A stretch of 29,202 nt of DNA from a bacterium (GTDB taxonomy: Bacteria; UBP15; UBA6099; JAJRTR01). The stretch is taken from NCBI GenBank assembly GCA_024278215.1, contig JAJRTR010000200.1, positions 1-29,202 of the forward strand. The letters run 5' to 3'. This document shows, piece after piece, positions 1 to 8,438 of the stretch (position 1 is its first letter; each line of letters begins with the position of its first letter). The translations under genes and the position numbers were made by a program. Under the pieces are notes generated by a model. It worked only from the letters and a program-made list of their open reading frames with translations. It was not told the DNA's origin and ran no database searches.

Positions 1-252
1 GCGCAGAGTGGCAAGCACGGTTGCGGCATGACCATGAGGCAGACTGCGCACGATCTCGAAAGCATCCTGCGGCAGAGCGCCGTCGTCGATGGAATGGCCC
101 TTGAGAAGCAGCCGCAGCCCCTCGACAATATGCGGCGGCCAGTTAGTCAGATTTGCGATAGTGCGTTTGCGCACCTTACCGTCCTCGCGGTAAGACTCGC
201 GAAGCAGAATACAGGGCGGAGAATTGCGATTAGGAACAGATTCGATATACAT
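1..252 (-). CDS. IS1634-family transposase, N-terminal part (runs off the window)
   Basis: The minus strand encodes 84 codons from an ATG at 252 to the window edge. The protein opens with MYIESVPNRNSPP and continues through RESYREDGKVRKRT, ANLTNWPPHIVEGLR and LPHGHAATVLATLR. I recognise this as the conserved start of IS1634-family (IS4 superfamily) DDE transposases. The catalytic core would lie beyond the left edge. The start codon is fixed by a consensus sigma-70 promoter only 7 nt upstream, and there is no Shine-Dalgarno site, so the mRNA is probably leaderless. A decayed relative of this transposase lies at 12671-13184. Whether the element is intact cannot be judged from here. Confidence 0.88.
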   Translation of the reverse strand, partial: MYIESVPNRNSPPCILLRESYREDGKVRKRTIANLTNWPPHIVEGLRLLLKGHSIDDGALPQDAFEIVRSLPHGHAATVLATLR

Positions 253-259
253 GAACACC

Positions 260-288
260 ATTATAGTATACAAAAGCTGTTATGTCAA
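260..288 (-). promoter_or_regulatory. Consensus sigma-70 promoter of the IS1634-type transposase
   Basis: On the minus strand, TTGACA (283-288) and TATAAT (260-265) are separated by exactly 17 nt. The -10 box ends 7 nt before the ATG at 252, so transcription should start at or within a base or two of the start codon. Confidence 0.8.
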
Positions 289-400
289 GTACTTAAAGCA
301 TATTTACATGGGTACAAATATCAACTACAGTTCATGAAATATTCTTTTGTTTGCAGGCATTTTTGTCATAATCCAGCCATTTTCAGGGGGGAAGTTCAGT

Positions 401-1645
401 TTAAACCGTGTTGCCTCTATCGAAGTTCCGGAATTCGGAATAGAGTTTACGCTCGTATCTCTTGAGTATTTCAATCTGTTCGCCTGCGCCCTGCATATCG
501 TCGAACGCTTCTGAAACCGCGATATTTGTGTATGCGACAAGCTCCGGGATAATTTGCACAAGTATCATGGATTCGAGGAGCGCACTGTCTTTGCCGGCGA
601 TGTGCCTGCTTATCTGGTTTGCTACAGATGTCATGAAATTCTTTTTACCGGTGTAGCTTTTCAGCATATCATTAAACTGCATAACATCGTTCAGACTATG
701 GTTCATCGAATCGAAGTAGCCCATCATAAACCTGGATATCATTTTCTTTTCAATATATTTTTTTTCATCGAGCCACATGCCCGACAGGACAAACTGGCAT
801 GCCTTTATCGCCATCTCTCCATCGCCTGAAAGTTTGCTGTTTACCACTGCCACGCCGTTTCCCGATTCTGTCGATATTCGATGCAGCAAAGTAACCGCGC
901 TCCGGAACCACGTTTCCCGCGCCTGCCTCAGATACACATTCAGGAGATTTACCTCTTTCTGGTACTCGTACACTTCTTCAGGGGCAGCATCTCCCCTGCC
1001 CCGCACTTCATTCTTCACAGCGGACAGCCCGGTACCGGCTTCACCTGAATGTATTACATCCTCATTATCATAAATATAGTTTCCACTCGCATTTCCCACG
1101 GATACAGATTCAACATCATCCGCTTTTTCTATATCTGCAACGGATACTCCGGAATCGAAATAATATTTTTCTGTCGAACAATTGTCATCAGTTGTCCCTC
1201 TCTCACCTGCATCCGGCTTCATATTTATTTCGTGTTCTTCTTCATGCTTTTCCGCCGGTGGCTTCTTTCTGAATGCCCCGAATATTGTTTTTATTTTTTT
1301 CCCTACCCTGCCGATAACTCCCGGTTTCTTTTCGGTTGCGCTCTTGTCAACAATCGTTTCAGTATAAGTTTCCTCTCCCGATTCGACATTTACGGCAGCA
1401 ACATCAATACCTTCATCAGCCGGAGTTGCATCAGCGGTTTCGGCGATATGCGACTCCGCATAATCCGTTTTCTCATCGGCAACAAACCCCTGCGACGACT
1501 GACCGGCCCCCCGCGATTCGATGGGTTCTGTTTCAGTCTCGTTCAGATTCTCTTCAAGTCGTTTCGGGATATTTGTCTGCATGCCGCAGCCGGTGCAGAA
1601 TATTCTGTCTTCTCTTAATTCTTTCCCGCATTTTTTACAGAACAT
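401..1645 (-). CDS. Zinc-ribbon protein of unknown function with long acidic linker
   Basis: The product is about 414 aa. It begins MFCKKCGKELREDRIFCTGCGM, a double-CxxC zinc ribbon (Cys3, Cys6, Cys17, Cys20) of the kind found at the N-terminus of many bacterial proteins. An upstream in-frame ATG at 1663 would add six residues, but family members normally start at MFCxxCG. Residues ~25-220 are rich in Glu, Asp, Thr and Ser with one basic patch (GRVGKKIKTIFGAFRKKP), and look disordered. The C-terminal ~180 residues (from about EVYEYQKEVNLLNVYLRQARETW) look helical and globular. No membrane segment is seen. I do not recognise the C-terminal domain, and the function is unknown. It stands alone upstream of the IS1634 copy. 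Confidence 0.75.
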   Translation of the reverse strand: MFCKKCGKELREDRIFCTGCGMQTNIPKRLEENLNETETEPIESRGAGQSSQGFVADEKTDYAESHIAETADATPADEGIDVAAVNVESGEETYTETIVDKSATEKKPGVIGRVGKKIKTIFGAFRKKPPAEKHEEEHEINMKPDAGERGTTDDNCSTEKYYFDSGVSVADIEKADDVESVSVGNASGNYIYDNEDVIHSGEAGTGLSAVKNEVRGRGDAAPEEVYEYQKEVNLLNVYLRQARETWFRSAVTLLHRISTESGNGVAVVNSKLSGDGEMAIKACQFVLSGMWLDEKKYIEKKMISRFMMGYFDSMNHSLNDVMQFNDMLKSYTGKKNFMTSVANQISRHIAGKDSALLESMILVQIIPELVAYTNIAVSEAFDDMQGAGEQIEILKRYERKLYSEFRNFDRGNTV

Positions 1646-1712
1646 GCAGCTTATTTCTTTCATTTTAAAGAGATCTATGTGTTTTAACTTAAAGGCGATT
1701 CAAACATACCAA

Positions 1713-1742
1713 ATTGTATGTTACCACATAACATTGTTTCAA
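1713..1742 (-). promoter_or_regulatory. Possible promoter with a palindrome in its spacer, for the zinc-ribbon gene
   Basis: On the minus strand, TTGAAA (1737-1742) and TACAAT (1713-1718) are 18 nt apart and lie ~70 nt upstream of the gene at 1645. Between and partly overlapping the boxes is the inverted repeat ATGTTA-ccaca-TAACAT (1718-1734), placed where a repressor could bind. The rest of 1646-1902 holds no convincing gene. Confidence 0.35.
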
Positions 1743-1902
1743 TAAAGAACAAATGCAACTGGGTGGGGCGCGTCGCGACTTTCACAACAATGAGGGGATT
1801 TGAATTACACAGGGGGGATGCAGCCCTGATAAGAACCTACCGGAGCAAGTTGCGTGTAATCATAGCCGATCAAAATGGAATCCTTTGAAACACATGAAAA
1901 CT

Positions 1903-2775
1903 TCAGAGGCCGGGGAACGGACGCTCCGCAAGTCCCTTTTTTATCATCTCGCGGATACTGTTTTTTACGGTTTCTATGTGGCCGCTGATTTTGTCGGGAT
2001 GCGGAAGATCGTCTTTGTATTCCGAGAAATCAATGGGTTCGCCAAAATAAATCCTGTATTTGCTGGGGTATGGAAGGAACCCTACCGGCCCGAACCACGG
2101 GAAAGTGGGCGTGATCGGAAAGTAAGGCATTCCGGTGAGGTCGGCCAGGGGTTTGTAATCGACAAAAGAAGGTGCCTGCTCTTCGCCGCCGATAACCGCT
2201 GTCGGAATAATCGGCGCATTGAACCTGATGGAAAGTTCCAGAAAACCGGGTGTGAATCTCTGAAGCTGGTAACGTTTTTCCCATGTTTTGCCCGAGCCGC
2301 GTATGCCCTCGGGGAATATCATCAGCAACTCTTCGTTCGAGAGAAGTTTCTCGGCGTTTTCGATGAAGCCAGGCACCTGGCCCGCCCGCGCGAATATCAG
2401 GCTGACGACTGGCAGTGTGGGAAACCATTTTTCGACCATCGCACGCGGCAGGCGCGGGTTTTCCATCTGTGTCACGCACGCCACTGCTATCAGCATCCCG
2501 TCGAGCGGCAACTGCCCGCTGTGATTGGGCACTATGATCGCCGGGCCTTTTGTCGGTATCCTGTCGATGTCGAACGTCTCGGCTCGAAACCAGCTATTGT
2601 ATGCAAACATTGAAGCCTTCACAAAAATCTTCAACTGCTCTTTGTTCAGTCCGAACTCGTCGTAACCCGAACCGGTAATCTCGTGAATATCGAGCTGATC
2701 GATTTTCTCGAGTATTTCCGGCGGCAGGGTTTTTTCGGCTCTCTCGACAAGCTTTTCAATTATTTTCTTTTGCAT
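1903..2775 (-). CDS. PlsC-like lysophospholipid (1-acylglycerol-3-phosphate) acyltransferase
   Basis: The 290-aa product belongs to the PlsC/LPLAT family (PF01553), which moves an acyl chain onto lysophosphatidate or a related lyso-lipid at the inner membrane. Visible motifs, in order, are VPNHSGQLPLDG (acceptor/catalytic block I), FPEGIRGSGK (block III) and PIIPTAVIGG (block IV). Block I has six residues between His and Asp instead of the textbook four, a variant I associate with one LPLAT subgroup, so the exact acceptor is uncertain. The start is the ATG at 2775: AGAGGTG lies 7 nt upstream, and the GTG at 2784 would sit inside that site. No lipid genes are adjacent. Confidence 0.85.
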   Translation of the reverse strand: MQKKIIEKLVERAEKTLPPEILEKIDQLDIHEITGSGYDEFGLNKEQLKIFVKASMFAYNSWFRAETFDIDRIPTKGPAIIVPNHSGQLPLDGMLIAVACVTQMENPRLPRAMVEKWFPTLPVVSLIFARAGQVPGFIENAEKLLSNEELLMIFPEGIRGSGKTWEKRYQLQRFTPGFLELSIRFNAPIIPTAVIGGEEQAPSFVDYKPLADLTGMPYFPITPTFPWFGPVGFLPYPSKYRIYFGEPIDFSEYKDDLPHPDKISGHIETVKNSIREMIKKGLAERPFPGL

Positions 2776-2960
2776 CGTTCGCACCTCTTATTGCAATGAA
2801 TTGATTGTATCACATCTATGCGATATGCGACAACTTCGGGCAAGTAATCATGACATTGGCATAATACTGATCTTGTGCGTTTTTGAAACATGTGCAGACG
2901 CGAAATATCATTCAACAACAATTACCGGATAACTAAAACCGCTGCATTTTTTAGTTTTTA

Positions 2961-2969
2961 TGGTATGAT
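2961..2969 (+). promoter_or_regulatory. Extended -10 promoter candidate for the coxE-mob-moe cluster
   Basis: TGGTATGAT is an extended -10 (TGn then TATGAT) with no good -35. It would start transcription near 2976, just before the palindrome at 2981-3008, so the leader would begin with a hairpin. These two sites are all I see in the 314-nt gap 2776-3089. Confidence 0.4.
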
Positions 2970-2980
2970 ATGAAAGCAGG

Positions 2981-3008
2981 GTAACACTTCAGAAGGCTGA
3001 AGTATTAC
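2981..3008. repeat. 28-nt palindrome, copy 1 (5' leader of coxE-like gene)
   Basis: GTAACACTTCAG and CTGAAGTATTAC form a hairpin with 11 of 12 pairs and a 4-nt loop. A related sequence with the same GTAACACTTCAG arm lies at 16726-16756, so this is a small dispersed repeat and not only a leader structure. Confidence 0.6.
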
Positions 3009-3089
3009 TTATTGTGTTATATCGCTGTGCGAAGAAATTCAAGCATCCGTTTCAGCTATTTTTCTTTAATACGAGGTCGGTAAATAATA

Positions 3090-4328
3090 ATGTTTATACG
3101 ATTTTTCATAGAACTCAGAAGTTTCGGCATACCGGTGACGGTGAAGGAATGGCTCACACTCGTGCAGGCTCTGGAGAAAGGTCTATGCGAAGCGAGCCTC
3201 GAAAGTTTCTACTATCTGGCGCGTGCGATTCTTATAAAAAACGAAACATTCTTCGACCGCTATGACCAGGCTTTTCAGCATTTCTTCAAAGGCGTGGAAG
3301 TGGACAGGGCGATGCTTGACGAAATACTCGAAGGGCTGAAGAAAGTCGACCCACTCGAACTCACAGAGGCTGAAAAACGGCTTCTGAAGGAACTTTCTCT
3401 GGATGAAGTTCTTGAAAACTTCCGCAAGCAATTCGAGGAAGGCCACTTCAAGGAACATGTCGGCGGAGACAAAGCCATCGGCACAGGCGGACGCTCCACA
3501 CAGGGCGCTTTCGGCTACAATCCCGCCGGGGTACGCATCGGACAGGGCGAAAGTCGGCATGGACGCGCTATCCAGATTGCCGAAAAAAGGAAGTTTCGCA
3601 ATTATTCCAGCAGTCACGTTCTCGACACACGCACTCTGCGTGTAGCTCTCACAAAACTTCGCACGCTGCTGCCCGAAGGCCCCGAAGATGTGCTTGATCT
3701 CGACAGTACAATAGATAAAACGTGCAAAAATGCCGGCGACCTCGAGCTTGTCTGGAAGCGCGACAGGCGCAACAGGGTGAAACTCGCGCTGTTTATGGAC
3801 GTCGGCGGCTCGATGGAACCCTACCAGATAGCTGTCAGCAAACTTTTCAGTGCGGCCAAGTCGCAGATTCGCGATCTGAAATATTTCTATTTTCACAATT
3901 GCATATATCAGGATATCTGGGACAATATCGAGATGGGCAAGCCGATACCCACCAAGGAGGCAATCAACTCTCTTTCCGACGATTACAAACTGATTTTTGT
4001 CGGCGATGCTTCTATGGCGCCCAGCGAATTGCTCGATGTCAACGGTTGTATCGAGTATTTCTATAACAACGATGTGCCGGGAATATGGTGGATGCACAAA
4101 TGGGCTGCGAAATTCAAATCAGCCGTCTGGCTCAACCCCATTCCGCCACATTCCTGGAATTACTCGATGAGCACGCGCATCATAAATAAGGTGTTTCCCA
4201 TGTATCCTTTGACGATTGACGGTCTTGGCGATGCGATCAAAAAACTTCTCAAACCTTCGCGGCCGATTATTACAAATGCCGAAATCCAGTCCATAGTCTC
4301 CGCGCGGCGAAGACCATATTATTATTGA
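3090..4328 (+). CDS. VWA domain protein, CoxE-like (molybdenum enzyme maturation)
   Basis: The 412-aa product matches the CoxE-like family along its length: N-terminal helical part (FYYLARAILIKNE), a middle GTGGRSTQGAFGYNPAGVRIG segment at ~131-150, and a C-terminal von Willebrand A domain with the MIDAS motif DVGGS (237-241), FYFHN (~266-270) and IFVGDASMAPSELLD. CoxE works with a MoxR-type AAA ATPase (CoxD) in inserting or maturing the metal centre of CO dehydrogenase-type molybdenum hydroxylases. Here the MoxR partner is absent. The gene instead leads mobA, mobB and moeA on the same strand, which supports a role in molybdenum enzyme assembly. The start is the ATG at 3090, with GAGGT about 13 nt upstream. 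The target enzyme is not in the window. Confidence 0.88.
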   Translation: MFIRFFIELRSFGIPVTVKEWLTLVQALEKGLCEASLESFYYLARAILIKNETFFDRYDQAFQHFFKGVEVDRAMLDEILEGLKKVDPLELTEAEKRLLKELSLDEVLENFRKQFEEGHFKEHVGGDKAIGTGGRSTQGAFGYNPAGVRIGQGESRHGRAIQIAEKRKFRNYSSSHVLDTRTLRVALTKLRTLLPEGPEDVLDLDSTIDKTCKNAGDLELVWKRDRRNRVKLALFMDVGGSMEPYQIAVSKLFSAAKSQIRDLKYFYFHNCIYQDIWDNIEMGKPIPTKEAINSLSDDYKLIFVGDASMAPSELLDVNGCIEYFYNNDVPGIWWMHKWAAKFKSAVWLNPIPPHSWNYSMSTRIINKVFPMYPLTIDGLGDAIKKLLKPSRPIITNAEIQSIVSARRRPYYY

Positions 4329-4428
4329 ATCCGGCACTCCGCACAGCTTCTCTTTCACAATTGCTTTTTTTCACCCTATAATAAATCGTATCTTTTGCAA
4401 ACACGTTGCCGTGGATAATGGAATAATT

Positions 4429-5064
4429 ATGACCAGCGCCGACATGATACCATCACATAAAGCTGTCGCAGTGATACTTGCAGGCGGGCTCAGCTCGCGT
4501 ATGGGCGAGAACAAGGCTGAAATCAAATTTCGAGGAACATCCATGCTGGAACGGCTCGAACAGGAACTTTCCGCCTACTTTGAAAAAGTCATGATCTCGA
4601 CGAGGGCAGGCACGAGTAGTCAACTGGTTGCCACCGGCACAATCGGAGAGATCGTCGAAGACGTTCTGCCCGGACGCGGACCGCTGGGTGGTCTTTTTTC
4701 GGTTATGAAATATGTCGAGAGCGAACTGTATTTCGCTGCCGCATGTGACATGCCTTTTCCCGACGGACAACTTGCGGCCGGAATGATCCGGGCTGCATCC
4801 GATACCTTCGATGTGGTAATACCCCGCATGAACAATGGCAATCTTCATCCGCTGTTCGCTGTTTACAGAAGAACCTGTCTGCCCTTCATCGACGCGCAGT
4901 TGAAAACCCGAAACAACAAGATTATCGACTTTTTCGACCGTGTTAATGTCCTCTATTATGATGAAGTCCTGTTGAGAGATGCCGATCCGCAACTGCGTTG
5001 CCTTGAAAATGTGAATACACGCGAAGACCTGGAGAGAATTATCAGGATGGAAGATGAAAACTGA
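4429..5064 (+). CDS. mobA: Molybdenum cofactor guanylyltransferase
   Basis: MobA transfers GMP from GTP to molybdopterin-Mo to make the guanine dinucleotide cofactor. The product is ~211 aa, close to the family's usual size. The nucleotide-binding signature LAGGLSSRMG is at 17-26, followed by a conserved Lys (ENKAEIKF), GRGPLGGL and AACDMPF (metal-binding Asp), then HPLFAVYRR. The ATG at 4429 is preferred; a GTG at 4411 (+6 aa) and an ATG at 4444 are possible, and none has a strong Shine-Dalgarno site. It lies 100 nt after the CoxE-like gene and ~97 nt before mobB, with a repeat remnant in the second gap. A cytidylyltransferase relative (MocA) shares the fold, but the mobB neighbour favours MobA. 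Confidence 0.9.
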   Translation: MTSADMIPSHKAVAVILAGGLSSRMGENKAEIKFRGTSMLERLEQELSAYFEKVMISTRAGTSSQLVATGTIGEIVEDVLPGRGPLGGLFSVMKYVESELYFAAACDMPFPDGQLAAGMIRAASDTFDVVIPRMNNGNLHPLFAVYRRTCLPFIDAQLKTRNNKIIDFFDRVNVLYYDEVLLRDADPQLRCLENVNTREDLERIIRMEDEN

Positions 5065-5082
5065 TCAAGTAATATATCAGGT

Positions 5083-5121
5083 GAGCCGGTCGCAGCAGAA
5101 TCAGAATGTTGCAATCGGCTC
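5083..5121 (+). repeat. 39-nt remnant of the 178-nt GAGCC/GGCTC element
   Basis: This piece starts with GAGCC and ends with GCAATCGGCTC. Its body (GTCGCAGCAGAATCAGAAT) matches the right-hand end of the copies at 21713 and 29010. It looks like an internally deleted copy keeping both tips. It lies 18 nt after the mobA stop. Confidence 0.7.
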
Positions 5122-5160
5122 AGGTGCATAATAAAATTCTGTCATCGTGGAGCAACTCGC

Positions 5161-5742
5161 ATGAACGATAACAAAAGCAAAGCCGCCGGACAGGCCGGTG
5201 TCCCCCCATTAATTTCAGTGGTCGGCAAATCGAATTCGGGAAAAACTACTTTTCTTGAAAAGTTGATTGCAGAATTCAAACAGCGTGGCTGTAAGGTCGG
5301 AGTCATCAAGCACGACGCTCATTCGTTTGAAATAGATCACAAGGGAAAAGACAGCTACCGCCTTAAACATGCCGGGGCGGACACGATGATAATATCTTCG
5401 TCCACACAACTTGCAATGGTGAAAAACACGACGGAAGACACTGCTCTCGTCAATCTGCGGGCGGCATACATGATGGACATGGACATTATTCTCGCTGAGG
5501 GGTACAAGAGAGAGCGTGCACATAAAATAGAGATTTCACGACGTGAGAATTCCACGGATATACTGTGTGAGGAAGATGACTGCCTGGCCCTTGTAACAAA
5601 CTGGAACCCGCCGCTTGACGTACCGAAGTTTGCACTCGACGACGTACAGGGTATCGCTGATATGATACAGCAGCGTTTCCTTAACAACAGTAGTGGTTGC
5701 GGTCAACGGCATTGCGAAGGAACATCGAATGATCGAGTATGA
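5161..5742 (+). CDS. mobB: Molybdopterin-guanine dinucleotide biosynthesis protein B
   Basis: MobB is a GTP-binding P-loop protein that assists MobA in cofactor guanylation. The 193-aa product has the Walker A motif GKSNSGKTT (22-30), then VGVIKHDAH, SYRLKHAGAD and ILAEGYKRE, all standard for MobB. The ATG at 5161 gives the expected N-terminus. The reading frame ends with TGA at 5742, overlapping the start of moeA by 14 nt, so the two are probably translationally coupled. Confidence 0.93.
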   Translation: MNDNKSKAAGQAGVPPLISVVGKSNSGKTTFLEKLIAEFKQRGCKVGVIKHDAHSFEIDHKGKDSYRLKHAGADTMIISSSTQLAMVKNTTEDTALVNLRAAYMMDMDIILAEGYKRERAHKIEISRRENSTDILCEEDDCLALVTNWNPPLDVPKFALDDVQGIADMIQQRFLNNSSGCGQRHCEGTSNDRV

Positions 5743-6940
5743 AGAAGCGCAAAAAATAATAATTGATTCAGTGCAGGCTGTCGGGCAGGAAGAAGTGTCG
5801 CTCGAAGAAGCGCCGGGCCGTGTTCTTGCCGAAGACGCCGCGGCGGATGCGGACATTCCCGTGTGTGACAATTCGACAATGGACGGTTTTGCTGTCAGGC
5901 GCGAGGATGTAAAAAACGCGAAGCCCGGATGTCCCGTGCGTCTCGAGGTTGTCGAGACGATAGCAGCAGGCCACCTGCCTGAAAAGCAAGTCGGGCGTGG
6001 CCGGGCAAGCCGCATAATGACCGGCGCTGTCATTCCGACCGGAGCCGACGCTGTCGTCATGTTTGAAGATACAGAGAATGACGGCGAGACTCATGTGTTG
6101 ATAAGAAAACCTGTTGGTAACAGGTCGAATATAAGAAAAGCCGGAGAAGACGTGAAGAAGGGAAGCATCGTGCTTTCGGCAGGCCGTCTTCTGAAACCTG
6201 CTGATATCGGCATATTGGCTGCATCAGGTCATCCATCCGTTCATGTTTCCCGCCGCCCTGTCATTGGGATCATTTCCACAGGCGACGAGATCATCGCCCC
6301 CGATCAGCCGCTGGTCAAAGGCCGGGTGCGCAACAGCAACAGTTTCGCGCTCTACACGAAGTGCATCGCCGCAGGCACGGTTCCGCGAAGGCTCGGCATT
6401 GTTCGAGACAGCCGCGAAGACCTCGAAAAAGTATTGTCCGATGCTGCCGCGGAATGCGACATAGTACTTACCACAGGCGGCGTTTCCATGGGTAAGTTCG
6501 ACAGGGTGAGAGATACTGTCGAGACGCTGGGAAACATCATATTCCGGGGAGTGCGTATAAAGCCGGGAAAACCGCTGGTGTTCGGGGAAATATGCGGAAC
6601 TCCGATATTCGGACTTCCCGGCAATCCGGCGGCTGCTATGGTTGATTATGAACTTTTTGTAAGACCCGCACTGATGAAAATGGTCGGAGCGAAACAGATA
6701 TTCAGGCCGCTTTACATCGGTGTTCTTGATCATGATCTTAAGATTCGCAAAAGCGGTTTCGTTCATGCACTGCATGCAACGGCAACCATAAAAAAGGACG
6801 GGTATCACCTGTCCACAGCATATAAGAAGAGCCCGGGAATGCTAAGCGGCATGGTTATTGCAAACTGCCTCGCAATTGCAGATGACATGCCGAAGCAACT
6901 GCGAAGAGGCGATCTGCTGGAATTCTTCTTCGTTGATTGA
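5729..6940 (+). CDS. moeA: Molybdopterin molybdenumtransferase
   Basis: MoeA inserts molybdate into adenylylated molybdopterin. The 403-aa product shows the family motifs in order: DNSTMDGFAVR near the N-terminus, RIMTGAVIPTGADAVVM, GIISTGDEI, TTGGVSMGKFDRVRD (the molybdate/nucleotide loop, usually GGVSVGDYD), RIKPGKPLVFG and FGLPGNPAAAMV, ending in the C-terminal beta domain (about residues 330-403). The ATG at 5729 is chosen because GAAGGAA lies 7-8 nt upstream and the protein then begins MIEYEEAQ as usual; the frame is open back to 5693 but those codons overlap mobB. No gene for molybdopterin adenylylation (MogA/MoaB) is adjacent. It is the last gene of the cluster. Confidence 0.94.
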   Translation: MIEYEEAQKIIIDSVQAVGQEEVSLEEAPGRVLAEDAAADADIPVCDNSTMDGFAVRREDVKNAKPGCPVRLEVVETIAAGHLPEKQVGRGRASRIMTGAVIPTGADAVVMFEDTENDGETHVLIRKPVGNRSNIRKAGEDVKKGSIVLSAGRLLKPADIGILAASGHPSVHVSRRPVIGIISTGDEIIAPDQPLVKGRVRNSNSFALYTKCIAAGTVPRRLGIVRDSREDLEKVLSDAAAECDIVLTTGGVSMGKFDRVRDTVETLGNIIFRGVRIKPGKPLVFGEICGTPIFGLPGNPAAAMVDYELFVRPALMKMVGAKQIFRPLYIGVLDHDLKIRKSGFVHALHATATIKKDGYHLSTAYKKSPGMLSGMVIANCLAIADDMPKQLRRGDLLEFFFVD

Positions 6941-7016
6941 ACAACCCTGCGGCAGAATTATACGTTTTGTCATTTATCCGTACCGGCGGCAGAGGATAAA
7001 AAAACTTTTCATCATG

Positions 7017-7032
7017 ATTTTACAATTGGCTC
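7017..7032 (+). repeat. Possible short tip of the 178-nt element
   Basis: ATTTTACAATTGGCTC matches the right tip of the 178-nt element with one mismatch. It lies ~75 nt after the moeA stop. At 16 nt it may be chance. The gap 6941-7136 shows no gene. Confidence 0.35.
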
Positions 7033-7136
7033 AATACAATAATATTTTTACAAAGTCAAAAAGGTGCATGTCGCCGGCTCCAGTTCTGCCTGAGCGGTTT
7101 TATCACAACGATTCCCCTGGCAGTGATATGCGAGAG

Positions 7137-8438
7137 TTAACGCTTGTATGGCGCTGAGTTCATGGACCGCGGTTTCCGGCGATACCCACCTTTGCCACGA
7201 CCGTGAGAGGGTCGTTGACGGCTTGAGCCATATTGCTGCTTCGTCGCTCTCTTCCGGATATTGGGTTCAAGGTCCGTGGGTGGAGGCGTTTTGTATGTTG
7301 AGCGGTATGGGTAATCAGACTGCACGACCGGAATCCACTTCTGCATAAGGCGCTCTATGGCAGGCAGATATTTCCGTTCGGTTTCGTCGCAGAACGAAAT
7401 GGCGATACCCTCCATACCGGCACGACCGGTGCGTCCGATACGATGCACATAGCTTTCGGGCTCGTTAGGCAGATCGAAGTTGATCACATGTGATACATTG
7501 TCCACATCAATGCCGCGCGATGCGATATCCGTAGCGACGAGAACACGGCAACGACCGCGCTTGAAATCGGTCAGGGCGCGTGTGCGCGCATTCTGTGATT
7601 TGTTGCCGTGTATGGCGGCGGCCCTGATTCGGGCTCGAAGCAGTTTCTTGCACACTTTATCCGCTCCGTACTTGGTGCGGGTGAATATGAGCACACGGTC
7701 CATACCGGCATCCTTCAACAGGTGTATGAGCAAATTGATCTTGTCGGCTTTTTCCACGAAGTATAGATTCTGCTCGATGAGGTCCACAGTAGAAGCCGGG
7801 GGGTCTACAGCCACGGAGACAGGGTCGGTTAATATGGAGTCGGCCAGGTTGCGTATTTCAGCGGGCAGTGTTGCTGAAAAGAGAAGTGTCTGCCGATTGC
7901 GGGGCAACACTTTTACGATGCGGCGCACATCATGGATAAAGCCCATGTCAAGCATACGGTCGGCTTCGTCGAGCACAAACACTTCGAGAGCATCGTAGCG
8001 GATGAAACCCTGATTGGTGAGGTCGATGAGCCTTCCCGGCGTGGCCACGAGAATATCCACGCCGCGTCGAAGCGAGTCGGTCTGCGAACCCTGTTTGACG
8101 CCGCCGAATATGACTGCGCGGCGTATCCCTGTGTGCCTGCCATAGGATGCGAAGCTGTCGCCGATCTGTGAGGCCAGTTCGCGGGTGGGTGTCAGGACGA
8201 GTACACGCACGGGACGTCGTCCCTTGTGAAATTGACGCCCGACACTCAGCCGCTGCAGGATGGGCAGAGCGAAGGCCGCTGTCTTGCCCGTGCCGGTCTG
8301 AGCACAACCCAGCACGTCACGGCCCTCGAGCACGAGCGGTATTGCCTGTTCCTGGATAGGCGTGGGTTTTACATAGCCCTCGGTTGTAACCGCGCGAATC
8401 AGCTCGCCATTGAGTTTCAAATCTTTAAAATCTTGCAT
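7137..8438 (-). CDS. rhlE: DEAD-box ATP-dependent RNA helicase, RhlE type
   Basis: The 433-aa product carries the complete DEAD-box motif set: Q motif ([10 protein letters not shown], ~25-34), Walker A AQTGTGKT (46-53), [33 protein letters not shown], then in the second RecA domain [20 protein letters not shown] and [10 protein letters not shown]. The last ~50 residues are rich in Arg, Lys and Gly, typical of RhlE-like helicases and likely to bind RNA. The role is ATP-driven remodelling of RNA, for example in ribosome assembly or at low temperature. It is transcribed alone from the minus strand, convergent with moeA. No strong Shine-Dalgarno site precedes the ATG at 8438. Confidence 0.92.
   Translation of the reverse strand: MQDFKDLKLNGELIRAVTTEGYVKPTPIQEQAIPLVLEGRDVLGCAQTGTGKTAAFALPILQRLSVGRQFHKGRRPVRVLVLTPTRELASQIGDSFASYGRHTGIRRAVIFGGVKQGSQTDSLRRGVDILVATPGRLIDLTNQGFIRYDALEVFVLDEADRMLDMGFIHDVRRIVKVLPRNRQTLLFSATLPAEIRNLADSILTDPVSVAVDPPASTVDLIEQNLYFVEKADKINLLIHLLKDAGMDRVLIFTRTKYGADKVCKKLLRARIRAAAIHGNKSQNARTRALTDFKRGRCRVLVATDIASRGIDVDNVSHVINFDLPNEPESYVHRIGRTGRAGMEGIAISFCDETERKYLPAIERLMQKWIPVVQSDYPYRSTYKTPPPTDLEPNIRKRATKQQYGSSRQRPSHGRGKGGYRRKPRSMNSAPYKR

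Noticed and set aside
28-465. 145-codon plus-strand frame at the left edge
   Set aside because: It is opposite the IS1634 transposase start and crosses that gene's promoter.
3183-4097. 304-codon minus-strand frame
   Set aside because: Antisense to the CoxE-like gene; no motif.
6976-7003. TTATCC/GGATAA with an A-run as a terminator
   Set aside because: Only 6 bp with a 14-nt loop; the A-run would give a T-run only on the minus strand, where no gene upstream needs it.
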